Below are positions 1 through 13,832 of a stretch of DNA of 64,000 bases, piece by piece (position 1 is the first letter of the stretch; each line of letters begins with the position of its first letter). The DNA lies in NCBI GenBank assembly GCA_902805475.1, contig CADCSX010000002.1, positions 3,844,001 to 3,908,000 of the forward strand. Reading direction: 5' to 3'. A model generated the notes under the pieces. That model was given only the letters and a program-made list of their open reading frames with translations. It was not told the origin of the DNA and ran no database searches. This stretch comes from Entonaema liquescens (Eukaryota > Ascomycota > Sordariomycetes > Xylariales > Xylariaceae). Position numbers and translations under genes: made by a program.

Positions 1-730
1 TTACCTTCGAATTTCTCTTTGCCACTCTTCCATATGGTCTTCTCATGATATCCCTCACAGACGACAGCATTTTTCTCACAGTTTAAACCTAAATGCATTA
101 GATGCGCGGTGCTGGGCTGGTGGAACTCGACTTACAGCGTGGTTTTGCCTCGTCGCATTTCTTTTTTCTTTTGCGGCATGTGATACAACCGGTCTTTGAG
201 CGACCCTTGGCGATCTTATTCGTTGCTACCTGAGGCGTGAGGGGATGCTTACGAGGCCGGCCTCTGGGTCTTTTTAACTTCATCTGGGGCGCCGGTGCAG
301 AATTCGACTCTGTAGTCGGGGTGTGTGGAGCTTCTTTAACTTCGTCCATCTGGAAACCATCATCTTCGAGGGGTTCAATCTTGGGAACTGCCAATGCGTC
401 GTCCGAATTCTTCTCCCATGACATATCATGTTCGGTTTCACCAGTTCCAGCGTCGTCGCTATAGCTGGTGCTCCAGGATTCCGCACATGACGACGTGGCG
501 GAATGAATCATGGTCGGCACGGCAGACGAGCCGGCACCTACGGGCGGGATCTCGAGTTCGGTGCTGATAGGAGACAACTGGCCGGTATCCATTCGGTTGA
601 CCTGGACGGGATTTGTCCATAGTGGTGAGGTTGGTACGACAACAGAAGAGCTTGCCTCGGAGGCCATGCTATGACCATCGGACCAAGGCATATCCCCATC
701 ATCCGATACTAAAGCCAACGGGCAATCCAT
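1..730 (-). CDS. AT-hook plus Zn2Cys6 transcription factor, N-terminal part (cut by window edge)
   Basis: Partial nuclear DNA-binding regulator read leftwards. The first ATG of the open frame is at 730; codons upstream of it lack an ATG. Exon 1 runs 730-136, a 47-bp GT..AG intron 135-89 follows, and exon 2 starts at 88 and seems to end at a donor near position 4, so the rest lies outside the window. Residues about 153-163 form an AT-hook (core GRPRKHP, minor-groove binding). Immediately after it, from residue 182, comes a binuclear zinc cluster with spacing C-x2-C-x6-C-x6-C-x2-C-x6-C; the first four cysteines are in exon 1 and the last two in exon 2, joined by the intron. The N-terminal 150 residues are acidic and Ser/Thr/Pro rich. 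The residues after the cluster resemble regulators of the Fungal_trans_2 type, but the effector domain is not visible, so the regulon is unknown. Confidence 0.85.
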
Positions 731-822
731 AGCTCGTGGGGGGGGAATATCATTCCCACGAGTAATTCTATGAAAAGGCAGGATCCGTCTCAAGGGCCGC
801 CGGAATTTCTAACTCATATGAA

Positions 823-849
823 AAGAACAATTTTTTTTTTATTGTTCTT
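823..849. repeat. 9-bp perfect inverted repeat with T9 spacer
   Basis: AAGAACAAT at 823-831 and its exact reverse complement ATTGTTCTT at 841-849 are separated by a run of nine T. It lies about 95 bp upstream of the zinc-cluster gene start, so it could be a cruciform-prone promoter element or simple slippage product. Function unknown. Confidence 0.7.
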
Positions 850-3800
850 AACAAGGAGCCGGAGTGGTAAAATCCACCTATGATAGAATGCTGGCGTATA
901 CAGTCATAGGCTCATCCCCCAAGGACAATTCTGCGGAGGTATGGGGAGGTGTTAAGCTGGTCTCAATGACACAGCTGAACTGATTGGCCTTCTCAAACGG
1001 AGCCTTCCTGCAGTAGTCGGCAAAAGGCAAACGGGCGGGCAGTCGAGACAACCCGGTGTCTGATTGAGCTGCAGCGATGAATGGCACGTCTCATGGAGAA
1101 GCGAGAAAACAGATGGAGGGGTCGGCCTTGGGCAGCGGAGATGGAGTGTAGGTCTTATTTGGACCGTGGATGTGATACCGTGGGGCGGCTAGCGGAAAAC
1201 GAAGATACGTGGGCGGGAGATGCACATCAGCAACGTACCGTAGTATGTAGGGGGTAGGACTAATGGGGCACAGGGTTGGATGGGGATGGGTAGACGTCGA
1301 AGGCCCGAAGACGCACTGAGCTTTCTCCACCCCCATTCCCGGGCCCTTGTACAACTTCGAGAGGGGAAAAAAAGAACCAGCCAGTCGAGCTTGTGGACCG
1401 TCAAGCATGAGAATACAGCGCGCAGTAAGCAGTTGGGAAGCTATATTATGACGGATAAATGACACCAGGTTACCAGCTCAGCAGGACTATACAGACTTAT
1501 ACTGTGGACTACATGGTGGACTACATGGTGGCTTCACGTGTATAGACATTATGTGAGAGAGACCTTGTTGCGGCCCGCGGTGAAGCACATAGAGGGTGAG
1601 CGAAGCACGGAAAAAGCCTGGTATGAGTGAACAAAAGATGGCTGCGATGGATATGGCGATGTGAATGCAAGTAGGATGGGGTTACCAGTCCTTGGCGCCT
1701 CTCGAATCCCTGTCGTCCATTCTAAGACCCCAGCAAAGCTCCCACCACTATGTGGTTCCAACATGCACATGCAGCATTAGCGGGACCCTGCGAGACCACA
1801 AGGTACTTGGTGATACTTGGAATAGTGTAGTTCTTAGCTTCGAAGGTATTCCCGCAGGGGGGGGCCCTAATTCGGAGTGGAACTAATATGAAGGTACATA
1901 GTAAAGTAAATTTATATACTAGACGGCGCTCATATTAATATTTCCTTCCATGGTTACTAATTCCAGCTTGCCATTCGCCTCAAGATCATCACAGCCTCGT
2001 GGGACTTGTATATGACAGGGCAATGACAGGGTGAGGGGTCTATTAGTGAGCCGTGCAAAGTAGGACAGCGGGGCTGCAACAGATAAAAAAGATGGGCATT
2101 AGACCGATTATGGCTCTTCAGCGGACCGGATCCGATGGAAACTTGTCTTGATAAGCCCGCAAGTCGCCGTATGACGGAATACCGGCTAAGAGTCAGCAGC
2201 GTATGTGATTCATCAAAGACTCATCTGTTTCCCCTTTGGAATAATGTAAGATATCTCGTGTCCAAGATCCCTCACTACCATCACTGCAAAGAAGGTCCCG
2301 GAAACCTATCGATAGAATGTATCAACGATGCCGCTACCCGCTGCTCTACTAGTTCCGTTCGTTTGTTATGAAGTTTTCGTTGTTGTTCGAGCAGTGGAAG
2401 CCTTTTTTTCTCGAGGGCATAAAAATCCTAAAATACGGCGTCGTAAGGGCAAGATTAGGTAATTTCGACCTACGGCAATAGAAGCGGATTATTAAATATT
2501 GTAACCTTGGCAGCGGCTCGGCGAGTATAAGTGAACTCCGAAACAGTTCGTGCTCGTTTTCTGGGTCATAAGCAATGTGTTCTGTATAAAGCTAGAATTA
2601 GGAAGCCTGGAAAGGAAGACAACAGGTTGGGATGATGGAAAGAATCTGATTCGGCCGGGCTTGACGGATGAGGCGCCCGACCCTGGCGGTGGCTTATTAT
2701 TCTACCATCGTTGTCACTGTCGTGCATTCACGGATTCTAGAGTTTTATTTAGCGAGGTGCATCTACCCAGTGTAAATCATCTCCTATATTCCTTATTCGA
2801 TCCAGTATCCAACAGCCACATACAATATTACCATGTTTTTGTGTCCAGATCAGCTGCGCCGCTAATCAATTTGGGAACATTAGGATACTGCCATACTGCT
2901 CGAGAACGCAGGACAATATCGGAATTTATATAAGTTGATGCAATGTTCAGCAATATTAACACAGAATGATCCGATCCGAGACAATGTAAGAGAACGAAAG
3001 AAACAGAGCCGCAATATCAAGATCGGAACGGTTATCTCTTCAAAAGTCTTCCACTAAACTTATAAGCTATAAGTCTATGTTAGTGCGATGCCCGATAACA
3101 TAGTCAGAATTTAATACTCGGCATAAGATTCAACAAGCAAGTTACGTTAAATGCTCCCGACTTTATACTCGAACTTCTAAACGAGAAACAGCACCGGAGA
3201 TATCGAAATTCGAATTCGGTGCTAACCCAATTGACATTTTATCCAAATGTCCCTCGACAGGGAAACTCAAGCTATATTACCCAGTACTTAAGATACATCC
3301 TTGTTCTTGTTCAGGGGTCCATCCGAACCCCCTAGCGGGAAGCGGGATCCAAATCGCAGATCTCTCATTTTTTTTTTTTGCACGCTTTTGTTATAAATGA
3401 TTAAAACCTTAACCATTTTGAAAATGCCAATGCAAGACTAGCTGTTCACTAAATACATGATACTTATCTCATATGCGGTTCAACCATCCTTCTCATGCGG
3501 CTTTCAGCGTCAAACTAGATCCCCGCAAAACTAAACTATCTCCATGTAAGTCCATGTAAGTCCACCCCAACCTCCTTACACTAGACATACTTACAACATT
3601 GTAGTAAGTTTTTAGTACGTAGAATATGCGTGTATGTAGATCTTACAAGTGTCAATTTACTCTGATTCGCCATTTTTGCTTATAGCTGATGCCGACGGGA
3701 AGGCAAGCCAATCATATTTCTGGGGGGTCAATCAAAGGTAATGAAGGCACTCTGGAGTCAAATATCATCCCACAACGTCGTCATAGGACAAAATGAGGCT

Positions 3801-6800
3801 GCCTCAACCAGTTTTAGTTATCATGCGGCAGCTAGATTTGGATATGGAACCAATGTACATACATAGTACTGTTGTCTCCAGAGGGCATTCATCTCTCTCT
3901 CAGGGGTCTTAAAAGTTACTCCACCTGGTAAGAACTACATATTGCATGGTATATGGTCGGTACACCACAGTAATAGGAAAGGTGTTAAGCAGGGATTCTT
4001 GCATCATAGCTACCTACATACCTCCTATACATGACCCCCACGGCTTCATTAACTATTTCCATAGATGTTGGGTATTTCGGTTTGGGGGCGCTGGTGGTTC
4101 CCCAGAAACCATAGCTTGGAGCAACGGTCTCTTTCGGGCGTCGGATACCTTGCCGATCCTACAAGCCTTCCCTTCACCATATAGGATACTTCTTAAGACC
4201 TGTGTAACAATCCCTAAGACTTGAGCTATCAACTGACATTGGTCTACCGGAATACTTTAACCGATGGTCTCTAAGTGGCTCAACAACCACATCAGATACC
4301 AAGCGCGCGAATAGAGCACCGCGGCATCTCATATCAAAACTGAAAGTTAGATGGTATGATGTCAAGTAGAAACTAAATAACTCGTCGTCGCATAGCACAG
4401 AGATATCACAACTAGATCATCATACATTACCATATATTGTCGCTTGACTGCTCCGCTGCACTGTGTCATCATCCTCACGCGCTGCGGCGACGACTTTAGC
4501 CAATGCAATGGGTAGGTGTGCATCTTCGCGACAGATAGAATCCGAAAAGAGGGGGGGTCAGGGTGAAGGAACGCGGAGAGTAGGAGTATTTCGGGCTAGA
4601 TCACTGCTATGCAAGCGTTACATAGACGGGCGTCGCATGCAGCTGCCAGAAAGCGTGTCTCCGGCTTACCCCGAAGAGGACGTTTCTCGATTCCGGGGAT
4701 TGGATCTGTCATAATTCGACGGTTTCTTGGCGATCAAGACATATGATAGCCGAGCCCATGTCAAGCATTAGGCACAGATGAAACTCACCGAACTCCGAAC
4801 GAGGTTATCGAATAAGACAGACAAGACGTGCAAACAGAACTTAGAGGATTTCATGGCAAACATAAGGTCCACTCCAATTCATACGCTTCGAGATGAGGCA
4901 TTCCCTAACCATGTTGTACGTACGGTTGCGGCATCTGGGCATCGTCAACTAGCAGGGGGGGAGCCGGTACGAACGTAACGTCGGCTACTTAAATTGTCTA
5001 AGAGGCGCAGATCACCACCACTAACTTATTAAGCCGTTAGGTCTACTCTGTATGTACCATCTTAGGACTAACGATAAACCGAAGCTTGGGACGGCGATGA
5101 TTCGAAGATAGGGGTCCATTATGGACATGGTCGAGATGCCCAAGCATGTTTGCTGCGGATCCATCCATATACTCTCAGTTATGAGTATGCGAGGATCCAT
5201 TAAGCTGCATTCGCATATCTTGCGCAAGCCGTTAATCAATCGGTTTAATAGCTTCGTATCGGCTGGGGTCAACAGCGAATCCTGGTTTGAGTGCTGATTC
5301 CATTCTGTAATAGCGACACGCATCCTATTACTCTATGAAGCTAACATGCAAAGTGATTCTTAGCTTATAAGCGATACATTTGGGTACATTGACTGACGAT
5401 ATTGTATTAAGGGTTCTTTGCATCCACTCTCGTCGTTGTGCTCGGTGAGTGTCAATCAATAGCTGTTTCCCGGATAGTTCTATAAGACTAGTTGACTAAA
5501 AGTAAACATCTTCTTCGGCCAACGTGACCGTAGACTCCATCAACTTCAGGGATAATGAGCACGGTGAACTTGGTGAGAATGGAGAGGAACCCCATAGTAG
5601 ATTGGCACCTTTCGTTACCTTCTGGATCCACAGAACTATACCCTTTAGGTGGATAGAAGATAGATGGCTCTTTTGCCTAGGCCTCTTGGCATCAAGATTG
5701 ACTGCTGTTCTGCCAGTAGTAACACACGCGACGCCTAAAAACAAGCCTAGAATACATGGAATGGTCGTTGATCATCCAACTTTTCGAATTGTCCTTAGAT
5801 AACCGCCCGTCCCACCACTACAAATAGAATCCAAGATTCACCAGATCGGCAACTAGCGTGTGGGATGTCGTTTGAAGTCGGAGTTCTCTACCCAGATTCC
5901 ATGGAAGCGGGTTCGACGTTCTCTACTAGTTGATCATAGCTGTCAGGATACTATGAATACCCCATATTTACCGGTCAAGAGAGCGCACTAACACCCAAGA
6001 AGCTAGCTAACACTTCCTTAACTACCTCGCTAGGTTAAATGTAACGAACAATTCGATTTCTAGTTAAACCTGGGACGTTTTAAAATAAAAGGACGTGATC
6101 AGGCGATCAATATAACCTCCCAACAGAAATTGTGACTCCTATCTCCGATCTTACCAGACCAAGGGGCCGGCCCATTCATTGCATGTCACCTAGTGCTGCT
6201 TTAGAGGATCTACACAAGTTTCATACACAAGAGAATAATTATTATGTTAAACAGCTCTTAACACTGAGCTTCGGCAGAAGAAGTACCTCAGCTACCTATA
6301 TTTTCTCTTGAAGTGGGCTCATGAAGACAGACGAATCAAATTCAGCTCCGCTACGATTGGTGCCCAAGTCAGTCTCTAATTGCGAGATCATTATGTCGTA
6401 AGATTAGGAAAAGAGTAGTAATAATGGCCGGTATGATGTCGGAGTATCTTTAATAGGATGGCTTTTGCTTATTGTGTGTCTTTTCTCAACTATCAAAATT
6501 TCTTATATCAATACCTAGCGAATAGGAGACGAAATGCCACCCAGGTGGGCTCTCCTATACAACAGCCATTCAACTGCGGCCCAATACTTTCACAATACGG
6601 GGCCGGTATTCGCATTTGAAGTGGACATGAAGATTCTAGAAAAGCAAGCAATTGACGAAATCTAGCAAGATTAGCTTAGACCGGCGCGAGATTTCTCATC
6701 GTAAACATCCCGCTGGAATTGCTAGGCTGCATACTACTTCGACACTATCATCAGCTGCATCTTAGCTAGTATGTTACCTTCCCCTCTATTTTACTTTAAG

Positions 6801-9723
6801 GCTTAAAATTCTGGGCTGTTTAGTTGGGTATCCAAATCCTCATTCTCGACAACTAGATGCAACTTATCCTCTGCGGTATACAGACTTCGTACGATTATGA
6901 CGGCATCACTTACCGATAGTCCGCTGCATCTTGAGCTACTTATCGCAAACTCCTTCTCGGTGGTGAACGAGTCGTTAATGTCTTCCCGATCGCTCTACAC
7001 CGCTTCATACGATTGTGCCCTATTACCAACTACTAAGATAGAGCCACATCATCGCCGAGCATACTTGGTTGGTGCCCATCGTTGCTTTTGATTAATTTAC
7101 TCCTACTGCCCAAGTTTCCCCTCAAACTGTCCAGAAGCGTGATTTTACGGTGAGGCATGTATTTCATCCAAAGACCGCCTCGATTCTGCAACGTGGTGGA
7201 ACAAGACTGGAGTCTTTCGATGTCAAGATGCAAGTCAATATTGACACTAGCTCCATGACAATACTATCTAGGGGCGAATTAGATCATCTAATACTCTGAA
7301 GATAGCTAGGTGTGTAACCTTTCCACCATTCGCCTTCGTTTAGTAATAGGCATAATCTGTATCCACCCTCTGACCTATGTAACTCTAAGAGTTGATACGT
7401 CTTATTCAAAGGGTGCATGCTCCCGTGTGTAACCGTGCAAAAGCGGCTCCATGCTTCGCAGACTGGTCGTTGGGCTTCGGCGTAATAGTAGCCTTGCTTA
7501 CCGAAGTAGACAATCTCGGGACATATCTCATCGATAGGAACCGTCAAACCAGAATCACTGGACGGACCATGCTTAGGAACAAGAGGGGAGCGGGGAAGGG
7601 AGTTTTGATTCGCGGGCATCGCATGAAAGGTTCCGCTGGATTGGGCTATAGTGACCCAACTGCAAAGTTGTTTTGGTCTTTGGTGAGGCTGGAAGTTCAT
7701 GTGCATATTGGCGTGCTCGGCAGAAGAGTATTTCGAGAACCATTGGGGCAGTAGCTATAGAAGGGGGCGACTATAGCTTACTTTTACTTCTACTATCTCG
7801 ATGTGATGTTATACTACCTAGATAGCTGATACCTATATCCTCATGTAGCTTAACACTCTATGAAGCTTTCACGTGTAATATGTTTTCATTGAGCCTGATA
7901 ATTATTTGATCGCTAATTCTTAATCTAGCAAATAGGGTATCTAAGGTATTTAAGTATATCATACTTCAGAAAAAAGAAGCCTTATAATCATTGGCTCAGA
8001 AATAAGTCAACAAAGTCAACGCCAACCACAAATCAGATAAATCAAATATAAAGATAAAACATATTATTCATTATATTCTATTATAAATACTATATATAAA
8101 TTTACTGTTGTTTCACAGCATTATGCCTTACTCATGCTATAAAATGCGGCGCTCTTGTCAACACCTTTATATCCCTATAAAAAAACCTAATTCTGAGACG
8201 CACATATTGCGGTGATCTACGCACAAATTTTGACAGCCAACGCCATGCCGAAAATTTACGTTCCAAGGAAAAGACGATCGTTTCCGCTTTTCCCCCAGAT
8301 ATGAACCAGTGGTAACGTTGGAGAGCTCGCGGCACGCAGGGTTACATCCGGTGCGGTTCATGCATTTGGTAGGTGCGCATGCGTTGAGCTGTAAATCGCT
8401 GCACTGGTAGAGAGGACGTAAGAAGGGTCTTGGGAATGGCTGTTTGCGTGGTAATAAACTCGCTGTACCCCCACCGGATAATGATCCAGCAAAAAGATCG
8501 AGACGGGATGTCCCATGCAAGATGATAACGACGCTGCTGCTGCCATAATACCTTATCCCGTCAATTCTCGGTGGCTGTTTTGCAATACGTTAGCCGTCAA
8601 GTTAACCAACCCACTTCCCCCAGCCGAGGTTCCCCGGCAAGCTCTGATTATCTACAGTGCCTCTTTACCACATAAATGCGTATTGCGCAATCTGGCGTCG
8701 GGAACCGTGGAAAGAGAGCGGCCCACATACGCTGTCTAACCGTCCAGCGCAGGCATAACCTAATCATTTTACAATTATGAACATGGAGGTCTCAGAAAAT
8801 CACCACACTTCGTCTTTCCCCGGTTCGGTAGAGTTGGATTTGGACCACTGTTGCAAACGCTGCTACTACAACTCAAGACAGGTGACGCCAAGAACCTTCG
8901 ATTGAGCATAAACGGACGTCATTATTCGAACAAATAGACAACCTCGGAGTTTTTCGGTATTCTTGATAGTGCTCGCCCGGGTGATATCATCAAGCAATCT
9001 ATCTGATACAGTATCTACGTAGGATAGTTGGACAAAGTTTTCCATAACGGTGATAAATAACGGCATAATTAAGTCCTTATCTATATGCCTGTCATACGAT
9101 TATTCTCTAAATGAGTTTGGATTTACTTCATAGCCAGGCAGACTGTAAGACGGGAGAATTGATTAGGTAACTCGAACATAACCCATCTATAGATTGGGTT
9201 GGTCGGGATAAGTAATATAAGCGCCGGTTGAGGTTATGGGATATAAAATTGTGTTATACCGTGCTATAGGAGTATATGAATTCGGAGTTGTTGTGTTATG
9301 CTTGTCTAAGTACCTAAGGTTGGGTAGTCGACTATCTTGGGCAACCCTTTACTTACCCCTTACTTGCCCTTACTTTCCCAAGTGTCTTATACAGTTATAT
9401 GAAAAAGTTAAAAAGACAAACGAACTTGTGGACTACTATCATGATATAACAAAGGGCTAAATATGTTAATAGTTTCTTTCTATAGGATAATACTTAGAAT
9501 AGCTTTAACAACTCTCAGGACTCTGTCTCATTCATAGGTAATCTCATCAAGTATCTGATACCTACCATGCTTAATAACTTCAATATTTCCCTCATCGTTG
9601 GCTTAAACTTTTAGGGCCTATGTTTAAAATTAGATCTCATACATAGGAGCTTGGCTGAACTTTCATTATTATTACTCTTGTCTTTATACAGCTCTTGGTA
9701 TACTTGTCTATTTATACTCTTTA
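850..9723. other. Gene-poor AT-rich stretch of about 8.9 kb
   Basis: No gene could be supported here. Open frames are short, mostly 60-140 codons, and show no recognisable domain. The longest are minus-strand 7284-7706 and minus-strand 1091-1465. A run of minus-strand frames at 5021-5323 and 5496-5744 reads somewhat protein-like and could be relics of an unidentified gene, but I could not join them by splice sites. The 850-1900 part is probably the promoter and 5' region of the zinc-cluster gene. No transposase, reverse transcriptase or terminal repeat was recognised. Confidence 0.6.
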
Positions 9724-12478
9724 TTAGTTGAGTCTTGGCCCACCGCCTTGGCTGAGACCTGCGTTGTACCTTGTACCTATGTTAGGTACTGCTCTCCTTT
9801 TGGATGAAGTCTCATTAAATCCAGCATACTCTCCTAAGCTCGGAGGCAGGTCTTTGACAGCTGTACCCCAGGAGCTCTCGTTCTTGCCCAGTGTAAGGAC
9901 AAGTTCCTTGCCTTCAGTGAAGAAACTGTGATCAATCCAGTTCTTGGTGTAGGGCTCTCCGTCAAGTGTTGCGCTTTGAATATAGATGCCTTCATAAGAA
10001 GGATCGAAGTTGACATTGCGGACCGTTGCTGTTTTGCCGGTCTGCGGGTGTGTAATATTCACGCTCTCAAAGAATGGAGGGATTATCAGGTACACGTTTT
10101 GCCCGGGATTTGGGAATAAGCCCATCATGGAAAATGCCACAAAGGACCCCATCGCACCGCTATCGTCGTTTCCTGGAAGGCCTTCAGGGGTAGTATCGAA
10201 GAATCGAGGAATGTAGAAGTGGGCACGTCGTGCCGAGAGAGCAGGTCGACCAGCGTAGTGGTATTGGAATACCGTGAGGAATGCCGGCTCATTTCCAATG
10301 TAGGTGATATTTTGATCATGTAAGAAATCAAGACGGCGAACATATTCGGCCGGTCCTCCATAAAGGGTTATCAGATCTCCTTGGTTGTGTGGCACGAAAA
10401 AGCCATATTCCCAGATGCTGCTCTCAAAGGTTTCATGCGCTGTATTTTGGAGTGAACAGGCTGCGCCGGAGTTGTCGATATTGCTACACAGGAGTGGATC
10501 TTGTTCACCCCAAGTACCGTTGAGATATTTCGGGGCGTAAAACCCTTTGAATCCTGTATCCTGGCCGTTGGCGAATTTGGATGTCTGATCTTCCTTGTAT
10601 AAGTTTTTCCAATTGTCGCTGGACTGTAGATATTTCTCCGTATCAGCGCTATTGTTCCTAAGTTGCGACATCTGGGCGATGACAAAATCGTTATAGCTGT
10701 ATTCGAGTGTACGAGAAATGGATCTGGTCATAGTTCCAAAGCCTTTCCAATCCAGGTCTTGCACGGGGTGGTAAACGTTAGCTGAGAGTAAGAATTAGCT
10801 GGGGTTAGGAGGGACTTATGATATATCCGAGGCGTTTCCAGCTATCAAGACCACCACGTCCATTGCTAGACCAATCGAATGGCTCGACTTCAGCGTCTTT
10901 TACGACAGCCTCATAACCTACATCCCACTGTCCAGAAATATTAAGTTACTACGTGGTTCCGATAGAAGATCGAGTGTAAAGTACTCACATCAATACCAGC
11001 TGTGATACCTTTAAGATACCCATCCGCCAAGACTACGTCGGCGTTCGAGCCACCCTAGGAACTGTTAGTTCAGTTCATGTCGAGAAACTGATGAGATCTA
11101 ACCTGTGTGTAGCCTTTGGAGAAAGTCATACGACAGTCTGGTAACCATCCCTCATATCTGTATGTATCAATCAAAGAGCGAATCATCTCAGCAACCGCAT
11201 CTGGATCGATCAGGGTAAGAAATGGTATTTGACTCCGAAAGCTATCCCAGAGGCTGCATTCTGTTAGTTTCTGAATTATGGAATACGCTTAACTATTAAC
11301 TTACCAATAGAATGAATCAAAATATGGCTCGCCTGTGTCAAATACAGGGTTCTCTCCAGTGTAGTTTTGAGGGTTTACCATCGTGCGGTATATTCCACTA
11401 TAGAAGTTCTTGATCTGATCCTCATCTACCCCACCGGGCGTGAGAGTAATCGGACTAAGTTTCTCTCTCCAAGCATCGGCTGCGGCTTGTTCAAGTTCAT
11501 CGAACTTGAAATCCGGAATCTCGGCTTCGGCATTTGAGCAGGCTTGTTCGGAACTGATAAAGCTCAGACCAACGCGAGCAAGCACTGGGGTGTCAGTTGA
11601 TGCAAATCGAACGAAAGCTCCTCCGGGAAGAGGATACCCGTTAATCGATCTAGAGATTGTTATATCCTTGGCATCTGTAGTAGCCCTACTGTTCACAAAA
11701 ATGCCATTGTCGAATATCTCAGGACCTGAGAAGTCGGTGCAAAAATAAGCCACACTACGATAGCCAAAATTAGTATGACTTGGTCAATGCGCTAGGGAGT
11801 GAGGTGAACAGTTGTGAATACAACTCACTATTGTCCCTGGCTGAAACTCGACTGAAAACGGGCACTTCCGGTGATTCTTCCCGTTTCCTCATCAACAGAA
11901 ACGGTGCCATTATCTTGACGCGAGTCAGAAAGGTCAGTTAGGTCTTGTAAAATGAGAGGATGCGAGGCGTTTCCGTCCGACGCAGGGAACGTGAATTGAA
12001 ACAGCGCAGCGTGTTTGCTGGCGGTCATAGCAGCTTTAACGCCGGAATTCAGCGTAACCTCAAAATACCCCGGACGCGCCACGACGCTTTTTTGGTCAAA
12101 TTGGCCATGGCCGGCACGGGTTTTCTTGGGAAAATCGCATCGATTAATATCATCATCGGGACAGCTCGCATACGGAAACAGTGGGAAGTTTCCTAATGAC
12201 GGCGAGCCCCCAGTTCCCGAATCGTGCAATGCTGAGAAGCCGGAGATTGGTGTCCCATCAAGTGTAAATCCTCCCTGGTTACTTCCACTGGTAGTGTCCG
12301 CGACAGCTTTGGCCATGCCATAAGGGACTGTGGCGCCCGGAAAGATGTTTCCTCCATTTCGACTTCCGATCAATTGATCGACGTACGAAAGAGGATCTAC
12401 GTCGGCGGCATCACTGCCCAGAGCCGTTGCCAAGACAATTAAAGCGATCGAACACGGACGCAAGCCGAATGAAGGCAT
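9724..12478 (-). CDS. Secreted GH92 alpha-mannosidase
   Basis: Glycoside hydrolase family 92 enzyme, a calcium-dependent exo-alpha-mannosidase family acting mostly on alpha-1,2-mannose of N-glycans and fungal mannan. Exons: 12478-11829, 11754-11305, 11253-11103, 11054-10989, 10927-10816, 10781-9724; all joins keep frame and give about 828 residues, normal for the family. Residues 1 to about 25 are a signal peptide, so the enzyme is secreted. The N-terminal beta-sandwich begins with the conserved YVDQLIG/GGNIFPGATVPYGM block. The catalytic (alpha/alpha)6 part shows SRTLEYSYNDF, the acid motif region ESSIWEY..FVPHN (about 595-608), GNEPAF (about 639) and GNDDSGAMGSF (about 680), which carries the catalytic aspartates. 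Intron 5 (10815-10782) would be only 34 nt with a weak GTCCCT donor; it is needed to avoid stops and restores frame. The nearest upstream gene on the same strand is the zinc-cluster regulator, but no shared regulation is visible. Confidence 0.92.
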
Positions 12479-13832
12479 GACGACTAAAACTCCCTGCTGC
12501 TGCTAAGAGCAAAACGGGGGAAAGGAGAGTAAACGAGTGTGGTATGTCTATATATTATATCCCTGGTTTATAAAGGGGTTTCCTAGGTAATCAATACATT
12601 CCATAGAGGGTAACAATGCACCTGACAACTCCAAGGTTAAGATAAACAATCCGGAGACAAGAATTTGTCCAGCATGATAAGATAAACGCGTCTAGATTAT
12701 CTCCAAGTAGTAAGGAGGAGCGAGAGAGAGAGAGACATGTCTTGGACCTGCCCTGTGGTCGTGATCGGCTCTCGTGCCCGTCTGGATGGAAATAACCTTC
12801 CATTCCTGGCGTCCCGGTGTACTCCCCGGATACGCAGTTATGGTACTGCATCATGCAAACTGCACCGAGGCCTTGCCAGTGACCGGAGCAGATGTCCTAA
12901 TATTCATCCCCACCGTTACATCGAGTAATTGTCTATGAACTCCGCGAGCGCGTCCTGCCCCCATCATCTCGGGAACGCGGGGTATCGAATCCTGCGAGAG
13001 TTCGTCAATAAGAAGACGAGCATGCCGCATATACCCCATGCCACTTTACGCCATATAATATCAGGGGTTCGTATGCTTGTACGAATAAGCGCCGTTAGAT
13101 AGGTTGATAAGCAATAAGGAGCCGGTCCGATCACAACCAGATCTGTAAACCCAAAGGTTATTATATCCCATGCATTGGCGAATCTTTCGTGCTTGTTCCT
13201 GCATATTAGATGCTAGGTTAGATACCTGGAACGCTACATAGAATGAGGAAGGTTAGCAGTAACGCGAATATAGTTTTGCCGTTGATGGTACAACGTAGCA
13301 GCATATCCTCAAGGTAGTTAATTAAACATTTCTTTTACAGCAATCGCGCATTTGGTTTGTCCCCTCTGGTCTCGGTGTTTCGTTACATCTAAGATAAATG
13401 ATATAACGGTACCTACGTTAAACAAAGTTGTAGGACTTAGATGAGGTACAGGTAAAAACCGCGAACACAAACCAAGCCGAGTAACGCATGAGCTACTGGG
13501 AACTTGATCGTACAAAAATTATGGTGCAATTACATAGACGCGTCCAGGGGTCCGACGATGGTTACATCCAATCCGTCCGGAAATACAACCGGGTACAAAA
13601 ACGTGCTTGGCTTCTCTATCGATAATCTTCGTTTCCAATCAATAAGCTCTTTACATACACTCTACCTAGATACGAAATGAGGTAGGTATTTGGAGTTCAT
13701 ATTCTGTTGGTAGAATGATTTATTCTCATATTCTCCGAAGCCACCAAACGCCTCTAAAACTAATATATGCGAGTAGCCAACTGGTTTTCAGGATTGGGCA
13801 CTCTAACCACAATGGTGTAGAAATTCGGCGCC
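12479..13832. other. Intergenic, 1.35 kb
   Basis: Promoter side of the GH92 gene and 3' side of the next zinc-cluster gene. A short run of AG repeats lies near 12721-12734. No coding or RNA feature was recognised. Confidence 0.6.

Noticed and set aside
1091..1465. 124-codon minus-strand frame upstream of the zinc-cluster gene
   Set aside because: Pro/Ser-rich without domain or conserved block, and located in a probable promoter.
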